Shown here: in pieces, positions 24,060 to 37,199 of the stretch
Position numbering within the stretch: the stretch's first letter is position 1
How the letters are laid out: each line of letters starts with the position of its first letter
NCBI GenBank assembly: GCA_039090855.1
Contig: CM076991.1
Span: forward strand, 106,156,021 to 106,220,020
DNA from: Macrothele yani
Taxonomy: Eukaryota; Arthropoda; Arachnida; Araneae; Macrothelidae
Reading direction: 5' to 3'
Length of the DNA stretch: 64,000 nucleotides
Notes under the pieces: generated by a model
Seen by the model: only the letters and a program-made list of their open reading frames with translations
Databases searched by the model: none
Told to the model about the DNA's origin: nothing
Made by a program: the position numbers and the translations under genes

Positions 24060-27040
24060 AGTTTATTGTACTAACTAATGCACTCATGCTAGTTGGCGGG
24101 AGAAAGGCATTCCGGTCAGTTAAATCGTAAGCCGCTAGTAGAAGGGTTTGGCTCAAACTTTGTCAGCTAATAAGGCGGATTTATTCCAGAAGTAAGTTTG
24201 AGCTTCTCACTTTTTATAAAATAAAAATTTTAATTAATGAAATGTTTTAAATCATTTTTTCAGTTAAAATCAATTGCGGAAAGAACGGTGATAAAATAGG
24301 TGAGATTAGAAAATAATAAGGGTTCCAATCCAAGTTCCAACTTGTATTGCATTAGTAAGAGAAGCTGAGATAATAAATTTTTTTGCCCAAGTGGTTTTGA
24401 TGCCTGCCCAGCTCATTGGGTTAGGGGACATTGCCCATGGCCGATTAGAGGGAAAATGTCTTCTACTCTCTCCTCCCCCTGCAATTAACATTTGTCTTTC
24501 TCAACCGGGGAGTGAAGAAGGAGGGATCTGTTTCTATTGTTCAACCGCACGACTTTCTTTGACCACGATTCGTTTACTTTTAGGGGTCTAAGAAAAATCC
24601 TTACCTCCTTCAAGGCTGTCAAACATTTTAGTAAATGTACAAGATACCAAACTACAACAAAAATAATCGATACAATCAATTATTAATATCTTATTATTTT
24701 TAAAAATGTTTTTAAAAAGGTTTCGTCCTTTTTAATGTTTTAAATTTATAAAAAAATTGGCCATATCAACGGCTGGGGGGGGTCGAGCCCCCTTCCCCTC
24801 CCCCATATGCGCGCCCTTGGTTACGTCCCTTTTTAAGCAAGTCCTTTGTAAAAAAGATCGTGCTTATGTATCGGTTTGCGTTTCGTCCTGAAATGCTTAG
24901 AGAGACCGGTATCCAGAAAGATCGGGCGGCACTGAAATCCCTGTACTTTGCCAGTAGAACTAGCAGGCAGCTGCCGCGTGGAGGTTAAGGGGCAAAATTT
25001 CATTGGCATGCTCTCTACTTTTTAGTATCTGTATTTCTTGAAGCTTCTCCTTCGCACAAATCCACTAATGCCTGGCATAAGACATTTGCTATCAAAGCCC
25101 GAAACAAATAGCCCTCCCAAGTCCCTACTCCCCACCCCAAAGAATTCTCTTTACCATCTGGAAATGGTAAGAAAAGTTTCATATGCTAAATCGTGCAAAA
25201 TCACATTTAAAAATAAAGAAGATTTTCTCTCTCTCTCTTTTCCCTGAGGTTCAATCCCGAACCTCAGTAAACATTATTCAGTCAGATCCCGTTTCGGACC
25301 CAGGATTGACCAGTCTCAGCACAGGTGCATGGCTCCCATCGGAAAACTTCAATCGTTGCTGAGCCCGGAGCATACACGCAAAGTTTAATAGAGTTTGTTT
25401 TCTCTTTTCATTGGTGTTTAAAAATATAAACACTGCAAAATGTTCTCAAAGCTGCAAAGCTTTCAACAAAAACCAATTTCTTTAAATATTTCATTACCCG
25501 TAATGAAGTCCAGGCTTCCAATAGCGACACACAAAATTGCTCTACTGATTCTACAACACAGTAACGCACCGTTCTTCGGAATTTTCAGAAATAATGAACT
25601 TCTCAGATTGTTCTACCGGCGTGGGAATGCCGGGAATTTTTCCCTGTCGAATTACAGCTCCTAACAGAAAAAAAGAAACTTTATTTCGAGGAGCAGCATC
25701 CAAATATGCGCTAGACGTAGAAGTGATGTCTTCAAAGAAACATTATCACTCGAAATCGTACCTCAAGGCTAAGAATACGTTCTCAACAAAGTCATTCAGT
25801 TCATACTCAGAAATAGTACTAAATTCTAGCGATATCTGGTTTCTTGACGAAGATGCGGTTCATTTTTGCTGTTTTACATGATAAACAGGAATACTCACTG
25901 GCTTTAGAAAGAGTAATTATTAACATACATGCGAAACAGCTGCATGCAGTGATGTGTTCAGGCATCTTCTCGGGGGTGCTTAGCCCCCTGAAACCTATGA
26001 ATGCACTCCCCCTTCCCGTTGGTTTTTGGGCGATCTCCCCTTATATTTAGTTTAATTGTGTTCGTTCATAGCTGAATATCTGGAGAAATTAATTAAAAAA
26101 TTAAGAAAATGAGGGAAAATATTATAATAATAAAAAACAACAACATCCAGATGGACTTCCGTCTGAAATTTGTATCATCCTTCAATAAAACATTAATCAG
26201 TCTTCTCTGAAGAGACACTTTTTCACGCACTGACGACTCGCACTACTTCCGCAATAAAAACCTAATTCCACAGAGTAAAAATGTTTGCACTGCAATACAT
26301 CATGATATTTTGGAAGCTGGCATTCAGCTTTATTTCAGAATTCTGGATGCTGACTTTCCATATATATATAATATAGTAAAGTCTTTGTGTAGCTAACGCG
26401 ACGTTAGTGCTTCCAATACAACAAAATATTAGCTACCTAATTTTTAACAATAACAAATTATTAGAAACTGTTCATATAATAAGGGTTTTTTTTTTTTTTT
26501 TCTGGCGGTGGGTGGTTTACACTGTAACAGAAAACAAAAATCAAGGCACTTCAAACTGGCATCCAAACTTAGATTTTTTTTTAAATAAATAATCTGAACT
26601 GGCTGAAACCAAATGGCTGGGGAATGGTTTACACAATACATTTTGAGGTAACATTGTGACGATTCCTTAATCAGAAACACGCTTGTAAGTAAGACGAAGA
26701 CATTTTTACCACTCCTAATGTTGTTAATTATTTCCTAAAACTTTTGTATTGAGGAAATAATTAATCAACAGCATTTTTTCAACTTTTCAGTGGATCGCAG
26801 CATAAGATATCCCCAGGAAAATTAAATGTAAGAACAAAATTACTTACGTTATTGAAGTAGTAATAGTCCCCCCTCCCCTCTTTTTTTTAAATGAGAAGGG
26901 AAATCTAAATGCGCTAAAATTATTTTTTTCAAGACTTAAATTCCCAGAACTGCAAGAATTTCAGTACAAAGTGAGAGAAATGAAAGAAAATGAAACTATT
27001 AATATTTCATGAAAGAAATACGGGATTACGCCATATAATA
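24060..27040. other. Unassigned 3 kb
   Basis: No convincing coding region or transposon ends were found. It contains pyrimidine-rich and poly-T tracts (26487-26503) and a short CT-microsatellite near 25222. Confidence 0.4.
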
Positions 27041-27044
27041 CAAA

Positions 27045-27298
27045 TTTTGAAGATCACAATCCGATTTTTGGCGTAAATGTGACAAGAATGGTAAGTCAGA
27101 TAATATCCAAAAACTTGAAAATTTTCATCGTCCTGGAGGACTCGAAGCCGCGTCTCCCAGAAAACGCCTAGGTATGCTGGAGACGCGGGTTCGAGTCCCG
27201 CTCCAGGACGATGAAAATTTTCAAGTTTTCGGATTTTATCTGACTTAGCATCCATCCTTGTCCCATTTACGCCAAAAATCGGATTGTCATCTTCAAAA
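27045..27298. repeat. Foldback element of about 250 bp with tRNA-like centre
   Basis: The arms are near-perfect inverted repeats running inwards from TTTTGAAGAT..CAATCCG and its complement at about 27298. They include ATTTTTGGCGTAAATG and CTTGAAAATTTTCATCGTCC. The centre contains GGGTTCGAGTCCCGC, which has the form of a tRNA T-arm/B-box. Spacer length differences between arms are small. Confidence 0.85.
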
Positions 27299-27299
27299 A

Positions 27300-28820
27300 A
27301 TTATAATAATATTTATTTAATTGCTCTCAAACGAAACAACATTTTTATTGTAAATATATATATTCCCTTTTTTTTTTCTTATGCTAGCTGGCCTGCCGGC
27401 CCAGGTATGGCGGCTCACCGGGAATTCTCCCGGTATCCCAGGGGCTCTAGCCCCACACCCTTTAAGCCATTGGTAACAATGAAAGTTGAAAAGAAAAAAG
27501 AAAAAAAACTTATACTGCTCGGTTTACATTTTTAGCGGATGACACTATAAATTTCCTCCTTTTCTGCACTTTGTAATGTTAGCTGTTTAAATGAAACTTT
27601 ATCGTTACGTGAGGTTATTCGGTTTAAATTCAGTGCAAAAAACTAAACTTATTTAACATAAGGCTTAATTTAACTTGTAGTCTTAAAAAGCTTATTGAAT
27701 TTGCGTTGAAGCAGAAAATACCAACTAGGCATAAAATAAACTTCAGTATGAGGCCAAAGGTTAGAAATGAATCAGGTGACTTACGTTTTAATTCCATCTT
27801 TTATTAAAACATAGTAAGTCATCCAAGTACGCACTTTTTTCGGCACACTAATTGGCTTCGATTATAATCACATTAATACGAGCTCGATCACTCCAACGTC
27901 CAAATATTATTATCAGCTAAGCTCTTCGCAATCAATCTTGAGGAAGCAATCCAACTTTTGCTCGTTCGTGAATTAGTTTGCAAACATTAGTTGATAATCA
28001 ACTAAAACAGACCGCCTAAAAATCGTTTACGAAAACATAGAAACACTGCTGAAAATAGGCAATGTTTGTATATTTTATGAGAAGATCACCTACACAACAG
28101 AATACACACAAACTTTTCTTTCGAGTTTTACTACGTAGGTTGGTTGCACTTTGACCTGATGTCAGGTTGTTGCCAACGCCAAATTCATCGAGCACGAATC
28201 CGTGGCGTCAAGTCAGAAAAAGAAGAAACCAAATTTATATGAAAACACAGGAACTCAAAAGGGAGGATAAATTAGAGGCTAACGTCACTATGCATTAAAG
28301 CGCGAGTATGCTGTGAGCGAAGCTTATATTTAAGTACCTGAATATTCATTTGGAGGAGGTGAGGGGTTATGTGGTTTTCACACAATTATGGGAATATGAA
28401 CTACGGTGAAAAGAACGAAATATTCGTGCTCATGGAACACTTTAAAAATCCAGTTTTAGAAATAGGTGGAAATAACTTCATTACAAAATGCTTTTCAGAA
28501 ACATGCTTTCTATATATACATCCATACACATTGAGACAAATGAAAAGAAAATAGTGGCAGATGGAATTTACGCCTTTCAACGAATCAAAATTAAAAGCAA
28601 ATAAGGGGGAAAAGTGCGTACGAGAAATTAAGAGCGTGCTAAATTGTACATCTGTCCCAGTTTTAAAACCCTATCACCCATTACATTAAACCATATGCGA
28701 AATCTGCGTATAATAGACGTTCCACTGTAGATTTATGTATATGTGTACACATAGAAAGAACTCGAGCACCCATAGATTTCAGTAGTTGAGCTCCAGTATT
28801 AAAAGGACTTTTTCAGAGCA
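27300..28820. other. Unassigned 1.5 kb
   Basis: No gene or repeat recognised. Short open frames here lack any family motif. Confidence 0.4.
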
Positions 28821-28825
28821 GATCA

Positions 28826-29118
28826 GATCACGTGTAGAGAATTTTAGGAAGGGAGTGTCTGACTCCAGGTCTTAAGCAACCCTTAGAAATAGGAAGCTAG
28901 GAGATTTGGGATAGTGTGTCCGATAGGAAAGTGACACGGAAGCGAGGTAGAAAGACGCCCTTCTTTATTACGGGGGTGGGGGCAGTACCTGGGGTCCGAC
29001 GGCTTAACATGCTCATCCGACGCACGGCGGATATTTAGCGGGGCGAGAGTTCGTACCTGCCTGGGAGGTTTCTCCGTGGCAGTCACGAACGTTGATCACT
29101 AGGCCATCCGCGACCCTC
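28826..29118 (-). mobile_element. tRNA-derived SINE, copy 1
   Basis: On the minus strand it starts with a tRNA-like head containing ATGGCCTAGTG (A-box-like), followed by a body shared with 39751-40089 and 56932-57224, and ends near GATC-rich sequence. The B-box part is damaged by a deletion. A weak flanking match (TTCAGAGC at the left, TTCAAAGC at the right) may be the TSD. Confidence 0.75.
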
Positions 29119-29225
29119 TTATTCAAAGCTCGAGCATCCATTGAATTCATAATGGTAAGTCTGCGCCAATGCCGATCATCGCCAGAGCCCACAAGAAGTC
29201 CTACGTCTCTACTTTAGAGCCGATG

Positions 29226-29263
29226 CACAGTGGTCCGAATCACTAAAAACCCGGACAAAAATA
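29226..29263 (+). promoter_or_regulatory. Transib left end, RSS-like (22-bp spacer)
   Basis: The heptamer CACAGTG (29226-29232) is followed by 22 bp and then ACAAAAATA (29255-29263). V(D)J recombination signals are CACAGTG, 12 or 23 bp, then ACAAAAACC. Confidence 0.8.
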
Positions 29264-29983
29264 ATTTTTCGAACTTCATATTTTAAACACACAATTCGCT
29301 TAATAATAATCCTCAGTAGTCATTCTGACAGGACTAAAAAGTGTTTTTGAAAGTATACTCCAATGGTTCTGGTCAATACTTATATTCAAAAGTACTGTAA
29401 CTCTTTCTTGATTAATTTTTCAATTCTATAGGTGATTTTGTTTACATTGTTTCTGACTGAACAATGCAAAATAAAATACTAAGTGCATTTTTTGTGAATG
29501 TGTTATGGACTTATATATAGGGCACAATTACAATTTTTACAATTTTTAGTGTTTTTTTGTTTCTAAGCACTGATAAAAAATACAAATTTGAATGCCCGTA
29601 TTTTGCGAAAAAACAAAAATGTTTTTAGAGTTTTAAAAAAATGACCAAACATGTCCACCGCGAAACTTACAAATGTATGTTGGTAGATAATTATAACTCT
29701 ATCACTGAAGGTTTCATCTGCAACACCTTGCAATGCTGTGAACTATGACCTTTTGTTTGTGAAGCTTCCCTGTGATTTATGAGCAGCCAGCTGCTGACAT
29801 CGGGAAGGTGTTCTCCCGCTATACAACTCGCGGGCGCTGAGCACTTCCGGAAATTTATGTTTGTTTATACGCAAGGGGTGGCTTGTCGGTGGTAAGCCAC
29901 AGACCCTTGATTTCTTCAGTTTCCAGAGGCCTGTTGTTTGTATCAGGTCAGTGAATAGTGTGTGACAATATAGTGCGTGAAAA

Positions 29984-32011
29984 ATGAATTTACATGTTAG
30001 TCGCCGAGAACTTTACGAGAAAATGAAAGAAAAGAATAATGAGACCAGTGTGCTACAAGAAGAACATGTTGTGCAACATGTGAAGAACAAATCTGAATTA
30101 AATTTGGACAGTCAGAGCACAAAATCTCTACACAGCGTAATAAGAATGAGCTTTTTTCTTAAATACTATCAGCGTTGGAAGAAATGTCACCGAACCGAAA
30201 GCATGTTTCTTCGTAAATATTCAGACTGGTTACAGCAAGAAATTGAATTACCATTTACAGACTTTCCTTCCACTTCTTCGGAAAAGCGTGGACGTCCTTC
30301 GAAAGTATTTCAGCAATTAAGTGAAAGAAGTAAGAGGCGGAAAATTCAAAATCTGAGGGAGAATGTGGGTGCTACGGAGCTTTCATATGCCACAGTGATG
30401 AATTTGAGGGCTGAAGGTGACGAAAATGCAGCAAAATTATTAAAAGAAATGACCACAACAACACCTACCAGAGATAAACAAATTCGTGACTCATGGTTGA
30501 AGAAAAGAAAACAAGCCACGAAGCTCTCAGAAGAAGAAGCGTTATCTATGATAGTAAGTACACATTTATTAAAACATCAATATATGTCTATTAGAAAAAT
30601 GGCAATTAATCACAATCATGACTCATATCCAAGTTATTATGCAATTCTGAAAGCAAAAGACGTAACTTATCCGCACAATATAAGTGTTAGTGAGAGTGCA
30701 TGTGAAGTGAAAGTTCAGAATTTATTGGCCCATACTGCTACCCGAATTTTGTCATTTCTACCTGAAAGTGAGCCGTCTAACAACGAAAAAACTTTTATTT
30801 TACATTGTAAATGGGGTTTCGACGGTAGCGCTGGTCATTCCCAATACAAGCAGAAATGGGTTCAAAGCGGCAGTAGTGATGAATATTTATTTATGGCATC
30901 TATCGTTCCCTTACGAATGGTTGACAGTGAAACGGAAGATTCCGTATGGAAAAATGAACGACCATCATCAACCCGTTTTTGTAGGCCTATTTGTCTCCAG
31001 TGGCTTCATGAAACCCCTGCAGTTGCCCAAGCAGAAAGATAATAAATGAACGAATAAATTAAAAATTTACATCCATTAAGAAGTGACAACGTTACAGTAC
31101 AGTATTCTCTCATATTGTCAATGATTGATGGGAAAATATGTAATGCTCTGACCCAGTCATCAAGCATGAAATGTTACATATGTGGCGCGAAAGTGTCGGA
31201 CCTGAACAAGTTAGATTACGTTACACAAGTGCCAGAGGATACCTCTTCCTTTGAGTTTGGACTGTCTATTCTTCATGCTCATATACGCTTATTTGGGTGT
31301 ATTCTGCATATCTCTTACCGCTTAGATTTTAAGAAATGGAAAGCGAGTAAGAAAGATGGAACCCGTGAGCTTCTGGAAAAAAGGAAACGAATTGTCCAAG
31401 ATTCCAGCAGGAATAGACTAGGACTTATTGTAGATGTCCCGAAATGAGGCTATGGAAACACGAACGACGGCAATACCACCAGAAGATTCTTTACAAATCC
31501 CGAAATAAGTTCTGAAGTGACTGGAGTAGACCAAAATTTTATTTCTCGTTTTGGAAATATTTTGACAGCAATTTCATGCGGCCACGAAATAAATGCAACG
31601 AAATTCAATATGTACTGCATGGAAACAGCACAGTTATTCGTGAGATTGTATCCATGGTACTATATGCCACCCACGATACATAACATTCTTGTTCATGGAC
31701 CCGTAATTGTGCAGGCAGCTATTTTACCGATTGGAGAGCTTTCAGAAGAAGCCATTGAGTGTAGAAACGAAGATGTGAGAAAATTTCGAGAAACCTTTAC
31801 CCGAAAATTTTCACGACAAGACAGCAATTTGGACCTCTTTCGCAGTTTAATGTTGACTTTTGACCCATTAATTTCCAGCTTGGGAGGACTACCAAAGAAA
31901 AAACAAATAAAACTACCTTCGGAAGTGCTAGGTCTATTGGTAATATCCGATGAAGAGGAGGAGGGGGAAGAAGATGACGAATGTGAAACATCCGCTTCAG
32001 AAGACGAATGA
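29984..32011 (+). pseudogene. Transib transposase (RAG1-core homologue)
   Basis: One frame runs through the whole gene, broken only by in-frame stops at 31040, 31043, 31055 (TAA) and 31445 (TGA). There is no net frameshift. The N-terminal third has a basic, AT-hook-like EKRGRPSKVF. GFDGSAGHSQYKQKW carries the first catalytic Asp, and IVPLRM and RPSSTRFCRPI are family blocks. After the stops come MIDGKICNAL, the zinc-type KCYICGAK, LHAHIRLFGCILHISYRL, NTNDGNTTRRFF and YPWYYMPP. LPIGELSEEAIECRNED follows, whose Glu matches RAG1 E962 context (family knowledge). The tail is acidic. The element supplies its own ends but this transposase is probably dead. Confidence 0.88.
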
Positions 32012-32129
32012 CCGACTGGATATCTGGACCCTTCTTACAGTACTGTGAGTAATTATAATTCATTAAAATACTTAAATACGCGAATATTTAGTTATCCCAC
32101 TACAGTTTCTTTCGTTTAAGACGTACAAA

Positions 32130-32159
32130 TATTTTTGTCCGCCTATTCGGACCACTGTG
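32130..32159 (-). promoter_or_regulatory. Transib right end, RSS-like (14-bp spacer)
   Basis: On the minus strand, CACAGTG is followed by 14 bp and then ACAAAAATA. The first 15 bases (CACAGTGGTCCGAAT) are identical to the left end, but 8 bp of the left spacer are absent here. Confidence 0.8.
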
Positions 32160-32164
32160 CGATG

Positions 32165-33062
32165 GTTCCAAGGATGGAATAGAACCAGATTGATAGGTAT
32201 TATTCATAAATTATCTAGAGCTGTAACACGGGTTCAAGAATAACGAAGAGCGGAGATAAAACCTCTAACCACTCCGCCAAGAAAGAAAACACAGCCAGAT
32301 CCCCCCCCCCCCCGCTTCGAAATCTGTGCTTTTTGCTTGACTGGGTTTGAAGTTGCAAGCCAGCTCTGGCAAATACATTTCCATTTATTTTTGTACAGTA
32401 AAAAGCAAACAATGTAAAGCAGTAAATAAACAAGACTCATAGTTACTGCGAACAAACAGAAAATTCAGTGCGGTTGGAGAGTTGATTTCGTTGAAGGTAA
32501 ACTACTGGACACATACACTTTCGGTAGTTTCTATGTCGTGGTTTAAGCACTTTGAAACGGGCACCTCTCATATATTATAATTTTTAATAATGACATTTTC
32601 ATCGTTGTGAGAGCTCCAAGCCAAAAAAAAGTTCAACAACTCCTGCCAGCTCGATTGCCAAGTTATCTTATGATTGAAAGGATTAAATTATCCGTCCGAT
32701 TAGTTTAAAAGGATTTAATAATCATTTATATTTGTACGTAGGGCAAAACCAGAAATATAACTTTCATTATAAGACTGAGTAAAATCGTCAACTTCCAGCT
32801 GATTAATTCGGCAAAACTTAATTTCTGCCTTTGCCTAGTAGGTCTTCTGCTCAACGATGAATAAACAGAAAACAACATCAAATACCTGTTACTCACATGG
32901 ACAGTTTTTACCCTCTTCCCCAGTGCCCTACACTGTCCAAGTCAGTTCTGTAAGTACGGCATCTGTGTTCCTTGTGGTGACAGTCAGGAGTTTATCAAAT
33001 AGCCCGTGAGTCTACCCACGACTTGGAGATATCATTACCCAATCCCTTAAGAAAACAAAAAC
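32165..33062. other. Unassigned 0.9 kb
   Basis: No gene or repeat recognised, apart from a C-run at 32301-32314. Confidence 0.4.
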
Positions 33063-33267
33063 AAAATAGTATAACTATACTAGTAATCCGAATTTCTTGG
33101 TGTAAAACAGAAAATCGGTTTCCAAGCTTTCACACATCAACCAGATAGCTTTTTCAAGGAAGGTAGACAGACAACAAACTGGATAATAGAATTCTTCAAC
33201 AATTTGAACGCAGAAACTTTTATTCTACACCAAGAAATCCGGATCACTAGTATGGATATACTATTTT
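33063..33267. repeat. MITE-like inverted repeat, about 205 bp
   Basis: The ends AAAATAGTATAACTATACTAG and its near-complement at about 33245-33267 continue into CCGAATTTCTTGGTGTA and its complement. Arms are about 44 bp with few mismatches. No clear TSD was seen. Confidence 0.75.
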
Positions 33268-33269
33268 GA

Positions 33270-36200
33270 GTATAGTTGGTGTACGGTTCCTGCTTATTAA
33301 TTAAAAACAAATTCACTGTTTCTTAAAATTACAGTAACTGTACAAATGTATCTCGCATAATAAATAACTTTCCTAATATTTTGTTTTCATACTGGAAGCT
33401 ACACAGATTCCGATATTTCGCTGACAATGTTTGCCTGCTGGGTGCCCGCTCTAGATATTTTTCGTGGCAGCTTTAACAGTATAATTAACCCCCAACACAT
33501 TAAAAAGATACATTTAATGCAAACAACGAGATGTGTGTATATTAATTTAAGAGTAGATGATTACATACAGTAAAAATCTTCATACACGCTTTAATTATTT
33601 CATACGAACGGAAATCGGTAAGCCACTTTTTCATTAACTTAATATATTTAATGAATCATACATTTTTGTAAAACTTTATCAAGTCCGCTATACCGGATAA
33701 ATTACGATAAAAACAATCTTCCATTATGATTCATCCCCACGCGTCAAGTTAGAGAATACATACTTGTATCAAAAATTAAAACCTGTAAACATAGTACATT
33801 CCAGAACATTCAAGAATAACAGTTTGCAACTGCTCTCAAAGGGCAACTCGGTGGGGCTGGGGGAAAAAAATAAAAAAAGTCCCATTGCCGGAACTGAGAA
33901 CTTGATTATGTATGCAAATGACAACTGTTAATTTAATAATTCGCTGGAAACAAGAAGTAACTTGTGTTTATCTATTTAACAAACATAAGTGACAATTCAT
34001 TTTTGTTTCTAGTACATAACTACATTTCAATAGCCAGAGATAACTCACGATTATTAGCATATGTGGAGAAATTTCAAATGCAGTTGCAATGTTTACATAA
34101 ATCTCCAGTCGAAGTAACATGCTAAGCAAGTGTGCCAAATAAAATGTGAATTCACCTATGTCCTTGTAAATAACTGTATTTCAAGTGTCAAAAGACGATC
34201 TCTCATGACTACTAAACATAATTAAACGATAGTTAATCGTTTAATATGTTTTTATAATTAATCGATAATTAATCGTTTAATATGTTTTTATAATTAATCG
34301 TTTAATATGTTTTTATAATTAATCGTTTATTTGTTTTTTTTTATAATTAAACGAATTATCCGCGTAAATACTTATGTTCTTGAAATAACAAAACTGAATC
34401 TCTCAAGCGATTTTTGAAATTCAGCTGTTTTACACGTAACAGCAAAACAGCACACAGTACTAATTCTAAGTACGAGGAATTTCGATTTTCTCATATACGA
34501 AGTTCTTAAGTACGAGAACATTAATGCACGCAAAATCGATTTCAATCATAACTAAACGCTATCTTCGGGTGTTAGTTAAAAAACAAGTTTTCATTGAAAA
34601 TCTTTTAAGACAGATTTTAAAATTGTGAAATGTCTTCTGCAAAGGAGTTTCATTATAACTTAGAATGAGAAAAAGAACATTAATTAAACAGCATTATGTT
34701 CGCGACTTAGTTTTCAGCAATTTGTTTGCGAATTTTCTTGGAGTTTTAGCTATTTTTGTCTTTATACAGGTTTCAGTTATTTGTTCGCGACTTGTGAAGT
34801 TTTCATCCCGGCGTCTGTTGAAATTTCGCTTTTGTGTTTAATGAAAAGTTGTCTCACACCAAAATAACTAATAGTTGGGGGTGTGTTACTTAAATCTGCT
34901 GACTTTAAAAGGGCGCAGCGATTTTTTTCATCAAGGTACATTATTTAGACGTATGTCTGCGTTTAATATGCTCTCAGAATGTGATCGTGAATTTATACCG
35001 ACGTCTTTATTTATTTATTTTTTATTTTTTTTATTTTTTTACTTTTTAAACTCCTGTCTTACAGAAGAAACATTGCTGGGTTTAAGCAACATAACGCGAA
35101 GAAAAAAAAAAAAGATTAAAGCTTTAAACTTACACGTGTCGTGATAACTGAAGCCATTTAAACGACGCCGCTTGCGGTACGTACCATGCCATGAGCAGAC
35201 TCCATCTTCATTTAACACTCGGCGAGAAACAAAATTATCTCGGAAACCTTCGGCACACACAATCCACGAAATCTCTGACTCCTGGCAGATGACATAATTT
35301 CCAAGTGCACGATGATTCAAGCGTTAATGTGACCACATTGACGAGAGAGCTTAAAAGAGCCAGCCAGATTCCGCTGCTCAGCCACGCTTGCGTTCCAAAC
35401 CTCAACTGGCTGGTCGACCTTGCACTCTGCGGCCAGCTCTCGGGGGTCCCACCCAGAAGATAGCCGACCTATCCTTCTTCTTCCTCCCCCCTTCCAGTCT
35501 GCCCTGCGCTACGTCCTACCCCGTGCTTCAAGAAAAGTACCACCGACTTCTGAATGGCCGGCTCTCTCCGTGACGTAATCATCTCTTGCCAGACCCTCTT
35601 CCCCTTCGGAGAATAAAAAATGTCCGAACAATAGGGAAGTATGAAATAATAGCCGTTGGCTGGCTGCTGGGATAATGGCAGTCCACAATGACCCAGTCTA
35701 ATAACAATGATAGTTTGCTAAAAGGAACAAAATGTTCCCGAAGCTAGGGACTTAATAATAATTAGTGGAGAACCCGTCTGCTTGCCGTCTCCCTCCTAAC
35801 AGTATTAGGAGCTCTGAATACCTTCATTAGCAAATCGTAGCGAAGCTGGGTAAATTTCTCCACCACAGCGGCTCCTAAACTTACCACAACCACTGGACAA
35901 CGCGAAATAAGTTATTAACCTCGCGAAAGAATAAAAAGCTTGTTAATAAAATGAAAGTGAATAAAAAAACTGGGAATTTCAACGAAAAAATTCTTTTATT
36001 TTCAACGCTCTTTTTCAGTGATGAAAGAAAGCTGCAACATTATAAAACACCTTTCTGAGGCTAAAATACACTCATTAAACGTGAAGGAAGACGTAATTCG
36101 CTCAATGAATTTTAAATCACTTAGCATTAACTCCTCCCCCTCCCCCTGTTTGAGTAACTACTTTCAGTTTCGTTTTCCCTTTTGTTTACCTTACCAGGAA

Positions 36201-36500
36201 AACAATTCGCATTATTCACACATCTACAATTTAACCAAATGACTAAACTTATAAAAATAAATAAATATTATTTTTATAACAAAGCAAATATATTGTGGAG
36301 GGGTCAAGGCGAACCCTGCCCCCTTAATATTTTCCCCCTCTTTGTGTAGTTCATATTTAAAAAGAATTAATTGAAATAATATCTCAAAACAAAAGGAAAT
36401 TCCCGTGGTATTAAGACTATCGTGTGCTGCACGGTTAAAAAAATTATTTAAATTTATATTTCTGACGACTACCCGAGTTTAAAACAATAGGAGTTTCTAT
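33270..36500. other. Unassigned 3.2 kb
   Basis: AT-rich, with no gene recognised. It includes the minisatellite at 34222-34350, long T-runs near 35010-35045 and a GC-richer stretch at 35340-35580 without a coding signal that I trust. Confidence 0.4.
34222..34350. repeat. AT-rich minisatellite
   Basis: About four copies of a 28-40 bp unit built from TTAATCGTTTAATATG and TTTTTATAA. Confidence 0.85.
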
Positions 36501-36539
36501 TACGAAACTTAATTTCGATTGATTGATTGATTTTTCTCG

Positions 36540-36645
36540 ACAGCAAGTCTTCGGGGATTTTGTTTCGGGCAAGCGATGTACACAGTGTCGTGTTCAGCAA
36601 GTCTTCGGGGATTTTCTTTCGGGCAAAGCGATGTACACATTTGAT
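36540..36645. repeat. Tandem duplication of about 57 bp
   Basis: CAGCAAGTCTTCGGGGATTT, followed by TCGGGCAA and GCGATGTACACA, occurs twice in direct succession with few differences. Confidence 0.85.
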
Positions 36646-37199
36646 GTACCCGTTTCGGGTGGGATGTAAGTGGATATATTGGGCCGATGTACCAGTTGAG
36701 GCGTCTCTGAGGACGGGGCCCTTTCCATAAAATACACTTGTAGTATAGCTTAGCCTTTCATATTACAAATACTGCATTTCTTCCCTATATTGAAATGCAC
36801 TATCTGTTGCAATATGCAACACGCTGCCAGTGGCGTAACTACCACCACCACAGCTGCGGGGGAGGGGGGGCACAGATAGCAAAGGGACCGTACCGTAGCT
36901 TGCAGTTACAGTTTTATGAAAAATTCGAACACGCACAATAATTAACCCAAAGATTCATATTTTGCTTTAAGATATATTTAGCTTTGCCTAAATAAATGCC
37001 AAATTTCACTTTTAAAATGCTGAATGTCGTACAGATTGAAAGTGTTCGGCCCTTTGACTTCGGGTTGTAATACGATTGCTCTGCAATGGTTTGTAAATAA
37101 TACGATCGCTCTTCAATCGCCCTCTCCCTCTCTATGTGCTGCTGAGGAAAAGCACGAGGCCGATGTGGGATTTCCCGTGGAGTATGATGTGGGAAAACT

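Larger units (their letters stand above)
29226..32159 (+). mobile_element. Transib DNA transposon (RAG1-related), both ends present
   Basis: The 2934-bp element starts CACAGTGGTCCGAAT and ends with its reverse complement. It is flanked by the 5-bp duplication CGATG (29221-29225 and 32160-32164). A 5-bp TSD and CAC-starting ends are features of Transib. The transposase gene occupies 29984-32011. Both ends also carry ACAAAAATA internal to the terminal heptamer. Confidence 0.92.

Noticed and set aside
32215..32455. Minus-strand open frames after the Transib element
   Set aside because: They run through a C/G homopolymer and have no recognisable domain.
35388..35573. GC-richer stretch as a possible host exon
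   Set aside because: Only a 61-codon frame with no family likeness and no clear splice sites.
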